From NCBI RefSeq assembly GCF_000504205.1, contig NZ_AZAJ01000001.1:1152879-1216878 (forward strand): a stretch of DNA of 64,000 nucleotides. The letters run 5' to 3'. This document shows positions 26,715 through 36,019 of the stretch, in pieces (the first letter of the stretch is position 1; each line of letters opens with the position of its first letter). Origin of the DNA: Methanolobus tindarius DSM 2278. GTDB lineage: Archaea > Halobacteriota > Methanosarcinia > Methanosarcinales > Methanosarcinaceae. The notes below the pieces were generated by a model. The model saw only the letters and a program-made list of their open reading frames with translations. It did no database searches and was not told where the DNA came from. The position numbers were made by a program, and so were the translations under genes.

Positions 26715-27260
26715 ATGAAAAGGATAGCATGGGGAATCACAGGTTCAGGCGACCTTATCAAAGAAACGTATGAAACAATGGTGGATATCAAAAACAAGAC
26801 CGATCTTGAGATAATGGTTTTTCTTTCAAAGGAAGGAGAGACCGTTATGAAATGGTACCACATGTGGAATGATATACAGAGGGATTTCCCTAATTTCAAG
26901 ACAGAAGGCGGACCAAATTCGCCATTTCTCGCAGGACCGCTTCAGGTTGGATACTATGACGCACTTATCATTGCTCCGATGACTTCCAACAGCGTTGCAA
27001 AGATCGTATGCGGAATAGGGGACACTCTTGTCACAAATGTCGTATCACAGACAGCAAAGGGCAGTACACCAATTTACATACTCCCGGTTGACAGGGAAAT
27101 GGGAACTGTTACGACATATTCCCCGGAAGGACGTGAGATGGTACTCAAAATGCGTGAAGTAGACGTATCCAATACAAAGAAACTCGCCCAAATGGAAAAC
27201 ATAACTGTAATTAACAGCCCGGATGACATCTACGACATTGTTGGCGTGAGCAAGGATTAA
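26715..27260 (+). CDS. afpA: Archaeoflavoprotein AfpA
   Basis: A 181-residue FMN protein of the flavoprotein (HFCD) superfamily with GITGSGD near residue 9, FLSKEGE and APMTSNSVAKI near residue 90. It resembles AfpA of Archaeoglobus fulgidus, which accepts electrons from ferredoxin and CO dehydrogenase. Related proteins also include DmrX-type dihydromethanopterin reductases, so a pterin reductase role is an alternative. It is the last gene of the operon, 22 nt after the FNR-like gene; its stop overlaps by a few bases the stop of the convergent DUF429 gene. Confidence 0.85.
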   Translation: MKRIAWGITGSGDLIKETYETMVDIKNKTDLEIMVFLSKEGETVMKWYHMWNDIQRDFPNFKTEGGPNSPFLAGPLQVGYYDALIIAPMTSNSVAKIVCGIGDTLVTNVVSQTAKGSTPIYILPVDREMGTVTTYSPEGREMVLKMREVDVSNTKKLAQMENITVINSPDDIYDIVGVSKD

Positions 27261-28084
27261 TAGAAAGTATAACCTTCGCGAAGATATATATCGGGAAGTT
27301 TCCCGATAATATCATTCATTTTTAAGATGGAACGATAAGTGGCATAGGCAGCCACGAAACTGTCAAGGGCATCTCCATCTTTGTTTTTGATTATTTTTTC
27401 TTTAACATCATCTGAGATGATTATACCGTTTTCAATTAACTTGCTTAGAATGTATTCCCTTTTATTCTCTTCCTTTTCTGTCCTTCCTTTATATCCAATA
27501 TAGAGGTCTTCACTTTTCAGAGTTGAAGCCGGACATATCTCCATAAGCCAGGGTTTTCCGGATTCAGGTGTTTGCATGGGAATAGCACATGCTCTTTCTT
27601 CTGTAACAAGAGGACGCAGAACATCACGAATTCCAAAATAAGTCTGCTTGTATACCCAGAGATTGTAAATGCTGAATGGTGCTTTCACCTCAACATCAGT
27701 AAGGCGTTTCAGTTCAGTCTTACCACCCATATACTGCATCTTTTTACGGAAAGCATCCGCAGACTCATATTCGTCGGGAAAATCAGATACAAAAGAATAC
27801 CAGTCTTTCCCGGACATTAGTTTATCGGGAAGACTAAAAGGGAAGTCCATCCCAAAAACAGCATTGTTATCTGACAATATCTGATCACGTAAAGCTGAAA
27901 GACATGCATCACGTTGCTTACTTTTATCAGAAACAATTTCAAAAATAGGATAGCAGCTCTGGATATGGAGTTTATCACCACTGGAGATGCCTTCACTTAT
28001 CCATATCTTGCGACCTGCATCCTTTGCACCACTGAAATCAACACCGAATATACGGCGCTTTTTTCCAGTGGCGGCAAAGTCCAT
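27257..28084 (-). CDS. DUF429 family protein
   Basis: A 275-residue soluble protein. GVDFSGAKD at the N terminus and GMDFPFSLP near residue 78 are the acidic RNase-H-like motifs of DUF429, a family predicted to be nuclease-like, and a third acidic cluster, NKDGDALDSFVAA, lies near residue 238. Catalytic function is not established. The start has TAAGGTAAT upstream. It is followed on the other strand by afpA with overlapping stops and preceded by ino1 (26 nt), so it may be co-transcribed with ino1. Confidence 0.8.
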   Translation of the reverse strand: MDFAATGKKRRIFGVDFSGAKDAGRKIWISEGISSGDKLHIQSCYPIFEIVSDKSKQRDACLSALRDQILSDNNAVFGMDFPFSLPDKLMSGKDWYSFVSDFPDEYESADAFRKKMQYMGGKTELKRLTDVEVKAPFSIYNLWVYKQTYFGIRDVLRPLVTEERACAIPMQTPESGKPWLMEICPASTLKSEDLYIGYKGRTEKEENKREYILSKLIENGIIISDDVKEKIIKNKDGDALDSFVAAYATYRSILKMNDIIGKLPDIYLREGYTFY

Positions 28085-28109
28085 GAATATTACCTTAGGT
28101 CAGTTTAAC

Positions 28110-29213
28110 TCAATTGTCGCGCTCACCTTTGATGAAAGCATCCGTCATCGCATGTGCCTCATCATCTGTGAACTGCTTTGGCGGATGCTTCATGAAGTAT
28201 GAAGATGGTGAGTAAAGAATTCCGCCAATGCCCCTGTCAAGCGCAAGTTTACAGCACCGGACCGCATCAATGACAACTCCGGCAGAGTTAGGGGAATCTT
28301 CAACTGAAAGGCGAAGCTCGATATTCATCGGAACATCACCAAAGAGCTTACCTTCCATCCTCAGGAAGCATAACTTGTTATCGTTCTGCCATGGAACATA
28401 GTCGCTTGGACCTACATGGATATTGTCATCATCCATCCTCTGGCCGACAACTGACTGAACGGCTTCGGTCTTAGACTCTTTCTTGGAAGCAAGTCTGTTC
28501 CTGTTGAGCATATTAAGGAAATCGGTGTTACCACCAGTGTTGAGCTGGTAAGTTCTTTCCAGTTTTACACCACGTTTGTGGAAAAGGTCTGCAAGCATCC
28601 TGTGGGTGATTGTTGCACCAAGTTGTGCCTTTATGTCGTCACCAATAATAGGAATGCCCTTTTCCTCAAACTTTGCAGCCCACTCCGGATTGCTTACTAT
28701 GAAAACAGGCATGTTGTTGATAAATGCAACTCCTGCCTCAAGAGCGCATTCTGCATAAAAGCGAGTTGCATTCTCAGAACCAACAGGCATGTAGTTCAGC
28801 AGTATCTCTGCTCCGCAATCCTGTAGCTCTTTTACTACCTGCTCTTTTGTTAATTCCTGTTCATCAGAAGGAATGAAGCGCCTGTTATCGCTATAGTCAA
28901 CCATGTGTTCTGAAACACCATCAAGAATTGAACCCATTTTTACAATGGCGCCTGTAGGTGGAATTTCCGGACAGAAAACCGCTGTACAGTTAGGTGGTGC
29001 AAAAATTGCTTCTGAGACATCTTTACCAACTTTTCTCTTGTCTATATCAAAAGCAGCTACCACTTCAATATCTGATGGCTTATATCCTCCGATATCCCAG
29101 TGCATTAAACCTATTGCATCGTCCTCATTCTTGTTTTTGTAGTATTCAATACCCTGAATAAGGGAACTTGCACAATTGCCAATACCCGCAATTGCGATTT
29201 TTATTTTGTCCAT
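28110..29213 (-). CDS. myo-Inositol-1-phosphate synthase
   Basis: Converts glucose 6-phosphate to inositol 1-phosphate with NAD as a catalytic cofactor; in methanogenic archaea the product feeds archaetidylinositol lipids. The N terminus has the Rossmann loop GIGNCASSLIQG, and the family's NTGGNTDF and SKTEAVQS segments lie at about residues 228 and 250. At 367 residues it is close to the archaeal and actinobacterial form, shorter than the eukaryotic one. The ATG follows GAGGTAGATGA. It is monocistronic or leads into the DUF429 gene. Confidence 0.93.
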   Translation of the reverse strand: MDKIKIAIAGIGNCASSLIQGIEYYKNKNEDDAIGLMHWDIGGYKPSDIEVVAAFDIDKRKVGKDVSEAIFAPPNCTAVFCPEIPPTGAIVKMGSILDGVSEHMVDYSDNRRFIPSDEQELTKEQVVKELQDCGAEILLNYMPVGSENATRFYAECALEAGVAFINNMPVFIVSNPEWAAKFEEKGIPIIGDDIKAQLGATITHRMLADLFHKRGVKLERTYQLNTGGNTDFLNMLNRNRLASKKESKTEAVQSVVGQRMDDDNIHVGPSDYVPWQNDNKLCFLRMEGKLFGDVPMNIELRLSVEDSPNSAGVVIDAVRCCKLALDRGIGGILYSPSSYFMKHPPKQFTDDEAHAMTDAFIKGERDN

Positions 29214-29486
29214 TCATCTACCTCTATGAAAGTGATTTTGTTCAAAATGAATAACAGATGAAATATAACCAAATTAATGTATTGATACAAATAAAAAGTT
29301 TTCTAAACATGGGATGGTCGCCCATATCACATAAAACATAGCTAAATTCACCATTGCAATGAATAAAGCTCGAAAGATATATTAAGCCAGAATCAGATAA
29401 TAATTGATACAGTGGGTTTTATTTTTGTTCAGACAGAGAACGGCAAACTTGTATTTTGCGAATAAGTTCCTAAAGGAGATTCTAAA

Positions 29487-29975
29487 ATGAAAGATATACT
29501 ACAGGAAATTGCAGAGGAGCTTGACCACCTTAAGTCACTTGACGAGGCAATTGCTCTTGCAATAGAACTTGAGGAAGAGGGAATGGCATATTACAGTGAA
29601 AAGGCATCGGTAATGAAGAACGCAACTGCCAGCAAATTGTATGTGTTCCTTGCAGACGAAGAAAAAAAGCATGCAGGATATCTCCAGAAGTACAGGGAAA
29701 GCAAGAATATCCCTGAAGTAGAGTTCACATATCCTAAGTTTGAAGCATCCTTCAGCGAAGAATTCTCAGATGAAAAGCTTGAAGAAATAGGAATATTGCT
29801 TGCTGCCCTAAGATTTGAGCATAAGAGTGAATATTTCTATATGGAGCTTGCCAAAAGGGCAGAAAGCGAAGAACAAAAGGTATTCTTTGAACAGGTTGCC
29901 GCAGCTGAAAGAGGTCACTACATGATAATTGATGAGCTGCTTGATGATGCAACCCAGTTCAGGATGCAGACTTAA
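29487..29975 (+). CDS. Ferritin-like di-iron protein (rubrerythrin/erythrin type)
   Basis: A 162-residue four-helix protein with two E-x-H type pairs: EEEGMAYY near residue 31, DEEKKH near residue 56, RFEHKSEYFY near 110 and AAERGHY near 138. This is the di-iron ligand pattern of erythrin/rubrerythrin domains; the C-terminal rubredoxin domain of classical rubrerythrin is missing. Family members reduce peroxide or store iron. Ribosome binding site AAAGGAG. It is 17 nt ahead of fprA, so they should form an oxygen-defence operon. Confidence 0.85.
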   Translation: MKDILQEIAEELDHLKSLDEAIALAIELEEEGMAYYSEKASVMKNATASKLYVFLADEEKKHAGYLQKYRESKNIPEVEFTYPKFEASFSEEFSDEKLEEIGILLAALRFEHKSEYFYMELAKRAESEEQKVFFEQVAAAERGHYMIIDELLDDATQFRMQT

Positions 29976-29992
29976 AGTAAAGAGGCATAATT

Positions 29993-31204
29993 ATGGACGA
30001 TTACAAGCCACTTGAAATTGCAAAAGGAATCTACTGGGTAGGTGTGGTTGACTGGAATCTGCGTGACTTCCACGGATATGAAACACCGAAGGGAGGAAGT
30101 TATAATTCATACCTCGTAATCGATGAGAAAATTGCACTCATTGACACGGTAAAAGCTCCGTTTGCCGGAGAGATGATCAAGCGCATCAGTCAGATAATCG
30201 ATCCTTCTAAGATAGATTACATTATATCAAACCACGTTGAGATGGACCACTCCAGTTCCATTTCCAGGGTTTTGGAACTTGCACCGAATGCAAAAGTATT
30301 TGCATCATCAAAAGGCCAGACCGGTCTTTCAGAGTATTATAAAGAAGAAGGCTTTGATAACTGGGATCTGAATGTTGTTAAAACAGGTGATGAGTTAAGC
30401 CTTGGTGAAAGGACATTGATGTTCATTGAAGCAACAATGCTCCACTGGCCTGACAGCATGCAGACCTATGTGAAAGAAGACAAACTCCTATTCTCAAACG
30501 ATGCATTCGGTCAGCACATCGCTACATCCAAACGCTTTGATGATGAAGTTGATGACGTAATGGAAGATGCCGGCATCTACTACGCTAATATCCTTTTGCC
30601 TTTTGGAGGACAGGTTCTCAAATATATTGAGAAGCTCAAAGGACTGGAAGTACACCCAGAAATGATAGCTCCTGCACATGGAATAATCTGGAGAGATAAT
30701 GTTTCAAAGGTGATGACACAATACCTGAAATGGGCACATGGTGAAACTGTTCCAAAAGTCCTTGTTATTTATGACACCATGTGGGGCAGCACTGAAAAGA
30801 TGGCAATGGAAATTGTAGAAGGCGCAAGATCTGCAGGTGTTGAAGTGCGCCTGAGGCACCTGAGAAAGAATGACTGGAGCATGACAATGAAGGAACTCAT
30901 GGATGCGCCGGTGGTTGCCATAGGTTCACCTACTATGAATAATGGAATGTTTTTCACCAATGCCGGATTTTTGACATACCTTACAGGACTGCATCCTAAA
31001 GGAAAGAAGTACTTCCTGTTCGGCTCATACGGGTGGGGAGGCGGTGCAGTCAAAGGAATGGAAAAGATGATGGAAAGTGCAAAGTTTGAGCTTGCCATGG
31101 AAAGTATGCAAATTAAGTTCAGACCTTACGAAGAAGATAAGAAAGCTTGCAGAGAAATCGGATATAAGCTTGCCGAAATTGCAAAAGACAATGCAAACTC
31201 TTAA
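29993..31204 (+). CDS. fprA: F420H2 oxidase (flavodiiron protein FprA)
   Basis: Reduces O2 to water (or NO) with electrons from F420H2. The 403-residue protein has the metallo-beta-lactamase-like di-iron domain with H81-x-E83-x-D85-H86 (HVEMDH), His151, Asp170 and a later APAHG histidine, then a C-terminal flavodoxin domain (about residues 255-400) with the FMN loop YDTMWGSTEKM. This is the class A flavodiiron architecture; methanogen members use F420H2. The ribosome binding site is AGAGG. Neighbours, a ferritin-like protein and a ferredoxin:thioredoxin reductase, agree with a role in oxygen tolerance. Confidence 0.93.
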   Translation: MDDYKPLEIAKGIYWVGVVDWNLRDFHGYETPKGGSYNSYLVIDEKIALIDTVKAPFAGEMIKRISQIIDPSKIDYIISNHVEMDHSSSISRVLELAPNAKVFASSKGQTGLSEYYKEEGFDNWDLNVVKTGDELSLGERTLMFIEATMLHWPDSMQTYVKEDKLLFSNDAFGQHIATSKRFDDEVDDVMEDAGIYYANILLPFGGQVLKYIEKLKGLEVHPEMIAPAHGIIWRDNVSKVMTQYLKWAHGETVPKVLVIYDTMWGSTEKMAMEIVEGARSAGVEVRLRHLRKNDWSMTMKELMDAPVVAIGSPTMNNGMFFTNAGFLTYLTGLHPKGKKYFLFGSYGWGGGAVKGMEKMMESAKFELAMESMQIKFRPYEEDKKACREIGYKLAEIAKDNANS

Positions 31205-31248
31205 ATTAATGGAGATGAATGTTTATTCCAACATATGAGAGTGTTACT

Positions 31249-31524
31249 ATGAAATTCGAAAATGATCTAGAAGCAGAATTTTATGAAAGGTCCAAGAAAA
31301 ACGCAGAAACAACAGGATACAAGCTCAACACCGACTGGGATGTAATCACAACTGCTGTAAAAGGCATTTCCAACAACAAGAAAGAGTTTGGTGAATGGTA
31401 CTGCTTCTGCCAGAAGAGAACCGGAGATAAGGAGCAGGATAAGAAGATCATCTGCCCATGCGCTGCAAGAACAAGGGATGTTGAAACCCGTGGTTCATGT
31501 AAGTGCGGACTTTACATTAAATAA
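31249..31524 (+). CDS. Ferredoxin:thioredoxin reductase catalytic subunit
   Basis: A 91-residue protein with three C-x-C pairs (CFC near residue 52, CPC near 69 and CKC near 84), the pattern of the FTR beta subunit, where a [4Fe-4S] cluster and an active-site disulfide pass electrons from ferredoxin to thioredoxin. Spacing between pairs is a little shorter than in the plant enzyme but the order is right. An in-frame ATG at 31219 adds ten residues and follows GGAGATGA closely, so either start is possible. No thioredoxin and no FTR alpha subunit are adjacent; archaeal forms work without the plant-type partner. A strong terminator follows. Confidence 0.85.
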   Translation: MKFENDLEAEFYERSKKNAETTGYKLNTDWDVITTAVKGISNNKKEFGEWYCFCQKRTGDKEQDKKIICPCAARTRDVETRGSCKCGLYIK

Positions 31525-31548
31525 ATTTCAAATATTTATTTAACATAA

Positions 31549-31568
31549 CTGGAGCAACTTTGCTCCAG
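31549..31568 (+). terminator. Terminator of the oxygen-defence operon
   Basis: CTGGAGCAA-CT-TTGCTCCAG is a perfect 9-bp stem followed by T-rich sequence, 25 nt after the stop of the FTR gene. Confidence 0.6.
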
Positions 31569-31792
31569 GAAATTATTTTCATTGTTTTATTTTGTTTCTT
31601 TTTAGTCATTGTTGCTTAGTGGGAACTATATTGACTTGACAATAAATACTTAAATTATTGAACAAGATACTTATTCAGCAATTCATTACGGGATTGGAAA
31701 CTATAATAGGAGGGGTTGTTATCAATAATGATACAAATTTTGGAAAAGCTGCTTACAGCAGTTATGACAGAAAAGAAGACAAACTGGGTGAG

Positions 31793-32224
31793 ATGAAAAA
31801 AAAGGAGAACACTGATCTGGAGTGTGCCCTGAAGCAAAAAGACATTCTTGAGATAATGGAGCTTCGTGTTAAAGCACTTGAAATGCTTCTTGATAATTCA
31901 GGAATAATAGCATTCATACGCAAGGAAAATGGGAAAGTGGAATTTATATCTTCATCAATTGAGGAATTCGGGTACAAAACAGAAGATTTTACATCGGGAA
32001 AAGTGAACTTCAAGGAACTTATTCATCCTGATGACCTTGACAGAGTAGTTCTGGAACTTAAAGAAAATGCACTTGAAGGTGCTGCCGGACTATCACAGAA
32101 ATACAGAGCAAAGACTAAAAAGGAACATGTCAAAACCGTTGAGGATAAATCCACATTCGTACGTGATGAAAGTGGAAGTATAGCCTACATAATAGGAATA
32201 ATAACTGACATTACCGGGAATTGA
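31793..32224 (+). CDS. Stand-alone PAS domain protein
   Basis: A small sensor protein: a charged coiled-coil-like start (KKKEN...) leads to one PAS domain of the PAS_3 type at about residues 40-140, ending with the usual IIGIITDIT. There is no kinase or DNA-binding domain. I chose the ATG at 31793 (behind GGGTGAG); a TTG at 31658 would add 45 residues, without a ribosome binding site. Its stop lies 26 nt upstream of the proposed start of the kinase gene that follows, so the two may be co-transcribed. PAS-only proteins usually act by binding a partner kinase; none is evident here. Confidence 0.7.
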   Translation: MKKKENTDLECALKQKDILEIMELRVKALEMLLDNSGIIAFIRKENGKVEFISSSIEEFGYKTEDFTSGKVNFKELIHPDDLDRVVLELKENALEGAAGLSQKYRAKTKKEHVKTVEDKSTFVRDESGSIAYIIGIITDITGN

Positions 32225-32249
32225 CATTCCGGAATCTGGCGGTGACACC

Positions 32250-33170
32250 ATACCCCATGTTTACACCATCAGTGAAACTTTTTATGACATCCTCTTTAAG
32301 GAAGGAAACATAATAGCTTCCTGTCCCGGCGGAGCTATGCTAAATAGCTCCATCACCCTGGGTAGACTGAAGATTCCTGTATCATTCATAAGCGAGTTTG
32401 GACAGGACAAAGTAGGCAGTTTAATTAAAGAATTTCTCAGTGAAAATGGAGTTGCAACCAAGCATCTTTTTCTTTATAATGGCAAGTCGCCTCTTTCTCT
32501 TGCATTTCTAAATGACCGCAACGATGCAAAATATGAATTCTATGAAGATTTTCCAAAAAAACGACTTGATATTGAAATGCCACAATTTGAACCGGATGAC
32601 ATACTCATATTTGGTTCAATTATGGCTTTAAAATCTGAAATCAGAAAAGAACTTAAAAATATTATCATTACTGCAAAAAGTAATGGCACAACCTTGTTTT
32701 ATGATCCTAATTTCAGGGATTCGCTCTCTTCTTCACTTGCTGATATCAGGCCACTAATCTCTGAGAACATAAAATTTGCAGATATAGTAAGAGCTTCCAA
32801 TGAGGATATGAAAAAAATAGGAGATTGCAATAATCCTGACGAAGCTTATGATTTTGTTTGTGAAAGAGGATGTGACATTCTTATTTACACCGAAAATTCC
32901 CATGGTGTTTACCTGAAAACTCCTTCTTATTCTAAACACTACACTGCCCCTGAAATTGAAACTGTAAGCACTGTTGGGGCAGGAGATACTTTCAACGCAG
33001 GTATCGCATATATGCTGCACAAAAGGAAAGTTACAGACCTCTATGCTATTTCTGAAACTGAGTGGGATGAGATTATAGAAACTGCAATTGAATTTGCATC
33101 TCACGTTTGCATGAGTGCTGACAACTATATAACACCTGAATTTGCAGACAGGCTAAAAAAGATATACTAA
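32250..33170 (+). CDS. PfkB family carbohydrate kinase, apparent ATA start
   Basis: A ribokinase-fold sugar kinase. The N-terminal ET-x-YDILF and CPGGAMLNSSITLGRL segments and the C-terminal anion-hole motif VGAGDTFNAG match the fructokinase/2-keto-3-deoxygluconate kinase group. The first ordinary start codon in frame (ATG 32337) falls inside the PGGAMLN sugar-binding motif and would delete the first strand. Upstream, GGTGA at 32241-32245 is followed after four bases by ATA, giving a natural (M)PHVYTISET start and 306 residues; a CTG at 32205 is another possibility. Either the start is non-canonical or an ATG has been lost by mutation. The sugar substrate is not determined. Confidence 0.75.
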   Translation: MPHVYTISETFYDILFKEGNIIASCPGGAMLNSSITLGRLKIPVSFISEFGQDKVGSLIKEFLSENGVATKHLFLYNGKSPLSLAFLNDRNDAKYEFYEDFPKKRLDIEMPQFEPDDILIFGSIMALKSEIRKELKNIIITAKSNGTTLFYDPNFRDSLSSSLADIRPLISENIKFADIVRASNEDMKKIGDCNNPDEAYDFVCERGCDILIYTENSHGVYLKTPSYSKHYTAPEIETVSTVGAGDTFNAGIAYMLHKRKVTDLYAISETEWDEIIETAIEFASHVCMSADNYITPEFADRLKKIY

Positions 33171-33233
33171 CAGAGCTGAATATATTTACTGATTATAATT
33201 TGTTATTTATGTGACTTAAGGGGAGAAAAACAA

Positions 33234-35915
33234 GTGGGACAGGAAAATGGAAATCCTGATGAATTATTCACTGAAATGAAAAGTTCTGGAAATGGACTTT
33301 CTGAGCAGGAGGCACAGGAAAGACTGGTAAGTTCCGGAAAGAACGAACTTACTGAAAAGAAGAAAACAACGGCACTTAAAGTCTTTGCAGGACAGTTCGT
33401 TAACCTGATAGTCTGGGTGCTTGCTGCTGCGGCCATAATTTCCCTCGCAATTGGTGAAACCATTGACTTCGCAGTTATTATGTTCACTATTGCCGTTGTC
33501 ATCATACTGGGATTTGTTCAGGAGTACAGGGCTGAAAAAGCTATGGAAGCCCTGAAAAGCATAGTGCAGCCTGAAACCACAGTGCTTAGAGATAAACGCC
33601 TTAGAAAAATACTCACAGTCAATGTTGTTCCCGGAGACATTCTTGTCCTTGAAACGGGAGATAAAGTTCCTGCAGATGCTTTTATCTTTGAAGCGGTTGC
33701 CCTGAAAATAGATGAATCTTCCCTGACAGGAGAAAGCGTTCCTGTTGGTAAAAATGAAAAAGAGGACATTTTTGCCGGAACTCAAATAGTACATGGAAAA
33801 TGTAAGGCTCTTGTAACTTCAACCGGTATGAACACCAAGATAGGGAAAATTGCAAAATTAATCCAGACCGGGGACGAAGTAACACCGCTTCAGGCTAAGA
33901 TTACAAAACTCTCCCTGACACTTGCATTCCTCGCTGTTCTTGCTTCTGCAATTACATTTGCAATTGGAATTTACATTGGAGCACCGTTTGCCGATATGCT
34001 CCTTATATCACTTGCATTGGCTGTGGCTGCTGTGCCGGAAGGACTGCCGCTCACGCTAACAATAACCCTTGCATACGGAATGAAAAAAATGGCTGGACAC
34101 AATGCCATAATCCGAAAAATGCTTGCTGTGGAGACACTTGGTTCAACCACAATAATATGTACTGACAAAACCGGCACACTCACCCGTAATGAGATGACAG
34201 TGGAAAAACTGTTTGTCAGCGAGACTGAGGTTGATATCACCGGTTCAGGGTACATTCCTAAAGGAGATTTCCTGAAACGTGGAAACAGGGTTGATGTAAC
34301 TAACGACAGAACTACACTTGAGCTTCTCAGGGGAATTACCCTTTGTAACAACTCTGCCATTGAAAAGAAAGGGGATAAATGGGAAGTTGTCGGCGACCCC
34401 ACTGAAATTGCCCTTACTGTGGCTGCTGCAAAAGCTGATCTGTGGAAAGATGAACTGGATAAAGATTATGAGATGAAAGAGGAGATAGTGTTCACCTCTG
34501 AAAGAAAGATAATGACAACTATCCACAAGACGGAAAGTGGGTTTATATCTTTTACAAAAGGTGCTCCTGAATTTGTTCTCCCTCAATGTAGTGCTATTGA
34601 GAAGAACGGAGAAAGCATTCCACTTACCGAAAAGGACAGGGAACTCATACTGGAAAAGAATCTGGAATTTGCAAGTTCGGCATATAGAGTACTGGCTGTT
34701 GCCTGCAAGGAAGATACTGCCGGTGATGACACCGATGAGTTTGAAAAGGACATGATATTCCTCGGTCTTGTGGCAATGATAGACCCTCCCAGAACCGAGG
34801 CAAAAGAAGCCGTTGCAATGTGTCGGAAAGCCGGTATTAAGGTAATAATGATAACCGGAGACAACCAGGAGACTGCAAAGGCTATTGGAAGGAACATTGG
34901 CCTCTTTGATGGTAAAGATGGTTGCGGGGTTTATGAAGATGATAAACTTCGTCGTATAGCAGAGGACTGTGCGGTTACAGGTGATGAACTTGAAGAACTC
35001 AACGATGAAGAATTTGACATTATTGTTGAGAACATAAACGTTTACGCCAGGACAATGCCGGAACAGAAACTCAGGATCGTAAATGCCCTTCAGAAAAAGG
35101 GACATATCGTTGCCATGACAGGAGATGGTGTGAACGATGCACCGGCCCTTAAAAAAGCAGATATTGGCATTGCAATGGGAATTAAAGGAACTGATGTTGC
35201 GAAAGAATCCAGTGTCATGATACTTCAGGATGATAATTTTGCATCCATTGTGGAAGCTGTCCGCGGCGGCAGGACCATTTACAATAACATTGAGAAATTC
35301 ATAACCTATCTAATCTCAAGGAATTTCATGCTCATTATACTGATTATGGCAGGAATAACTTTCCTTGGATTTGATCTTATACCGCTGCTTGCATTGCAGA
35401 TACTTTTCATCAACATGTTCAATGAGATAATGCCTGCCGTATCCCTGGGACTTGATCCGGCAACCCCCGGAATAATGACGATGCCTCCAAGAGATCCTAA
35501 TGATAATTTCCTTAAGAAACGTAATCTGTTCCTTGTGGTTACACTTGCATTTGTAATGGGAATTGCATCTTATCTTGTGTTTAAAATGAGTGATCCGGTA
35601 GCTGATACGACCATGGCAAGGACACTGACATTTGCTACAGTTGTGAGTATGATACTGTTCATACCACTGGCATTCAGGTCACTTGATAAATCAGTATTCA
35701 GCATAGGAGTCTTCAGTAACCGCTTAATGATAGCCGGGGTTACGGCTACATTCTTTGCAACAATGTCGGTCATGTATATCCCAAAGCTGAATGTTGCATT
35801 CGGGTTGATTCCTCTAGCACCAACTGAATGGATAATGCCAGTGGCTGTGGCATTTGTGACATTCCTCTTTGCAGAGGGACTGAAACTGGTGACTGCAGCA
35901 GTAGGTGAAAAGTAG
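33234..35915 (+). CDS. P-type cation ATPase, calcium (PMCA/SERCA-like) type
   Basis: An 893-residue P2-type pump with an N-terminal cytosolic cap, ten expected helices, phosphorylated Asp311 in DKTGTLT, and TGD and TGDGVNDAPALKKADIGIAMG hinge motifs. Helix M4 has AVPEGLP, as in calcium pumps. Helix M6 reads INMFNE where calcium pumps have N-x-x-x-D, so one ligand is Glu instead of Asp. Calcium export is the likely function, with Mn or other ions possible. The start is GTG 33234 with AAGGGGAG upstream. Monocistronic. Confidence 0.88.
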   Translation: MGQENGNPDELFTEMKSSGNGLSEQEAQERLVSSGKNELTEKKKTTALKVFAGQFVNLIVWVLAAAAIISLAIGETIDFAVIMFTIAVVIILGFVQEYRAEKAMEALKSIVQPETTVLRDKRLRKILTVNVVPGDILVLETGDKVPADAFIFEAVALKIDESSLTGESVPVGKNEKEDIFAGTQIVHGKCKALVTSTGMNTKIGKIAKLIQTGDEVTPLQAKITKLSLTLAFLAVLASAITFAIGIYIGAPFADMLLISLALAVAAVPEGLPLTLTITLAYGMKKMAGHNAIIRKMLAVETLGSTTIICTDKTGTLTRNEMTVEKLFVSETEVDITGSGYIPKGDFLKRGNRVDVTNDRTTLELLRGITLCNNSAIEKKGDKWEVVGDPTEIALTVAAAKADLWKDELDKDYEMKEEIVFTSERKIMTTIHKTESGFISFTKGAPEFVLPQCSAIEKNGESIPLTEKDRELILEKNLEFASSAYRVLAVACKEDTAGDDTDEFEKDMIFLGLVAMIDPPRTEAKEAVAMCRKAGIKVIMITGDNQETAKAIGRNIGLFDGKDGCGVYEDDKLRRIAEDCAVTGDELEELNDEEFDIIVENINVYARTMPEQKLRIVNALQKKGHIVAMTGDGVNDAPALKKADIGIAMGIKGTDVAKESSVMILQDDNFASIVEAVRGGRTIYNNIEKFITYLISRNFMLIILIMAGITFLGFDLIPLLALQILFINMFNEIMPAVSLGLDPATPGIMTMPPRDPNDNFLKKRNLFLVVTLAFVMGIASYLVFKMSDPVADTTMARTLTFATVVSMILFIPLAFRSLDKSVFSIGVFSNRLMIAGVTATFFATMSVMYIPKLNVAFGLIPLAPTEWIMPVAVAFVTFLFAEGLKLVTAAVGEK

Positions 35916-36019
35916 GTAATCGTTTGAATTTAGATGAATGTTCCGGAATTCATCTTTTGCCTATTTAAATATAATAATGTATTTATATTTTAGTTACCAT
36001 TACTAAGTGGTGATAGTTT

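Noticed and set aside
34245-35105. 286-codon open frame antisense to the P-type ATPase
   Set aside because: Cysteine- and phenylalanine-rich shadow of a well-supported coding strand; no start signal.
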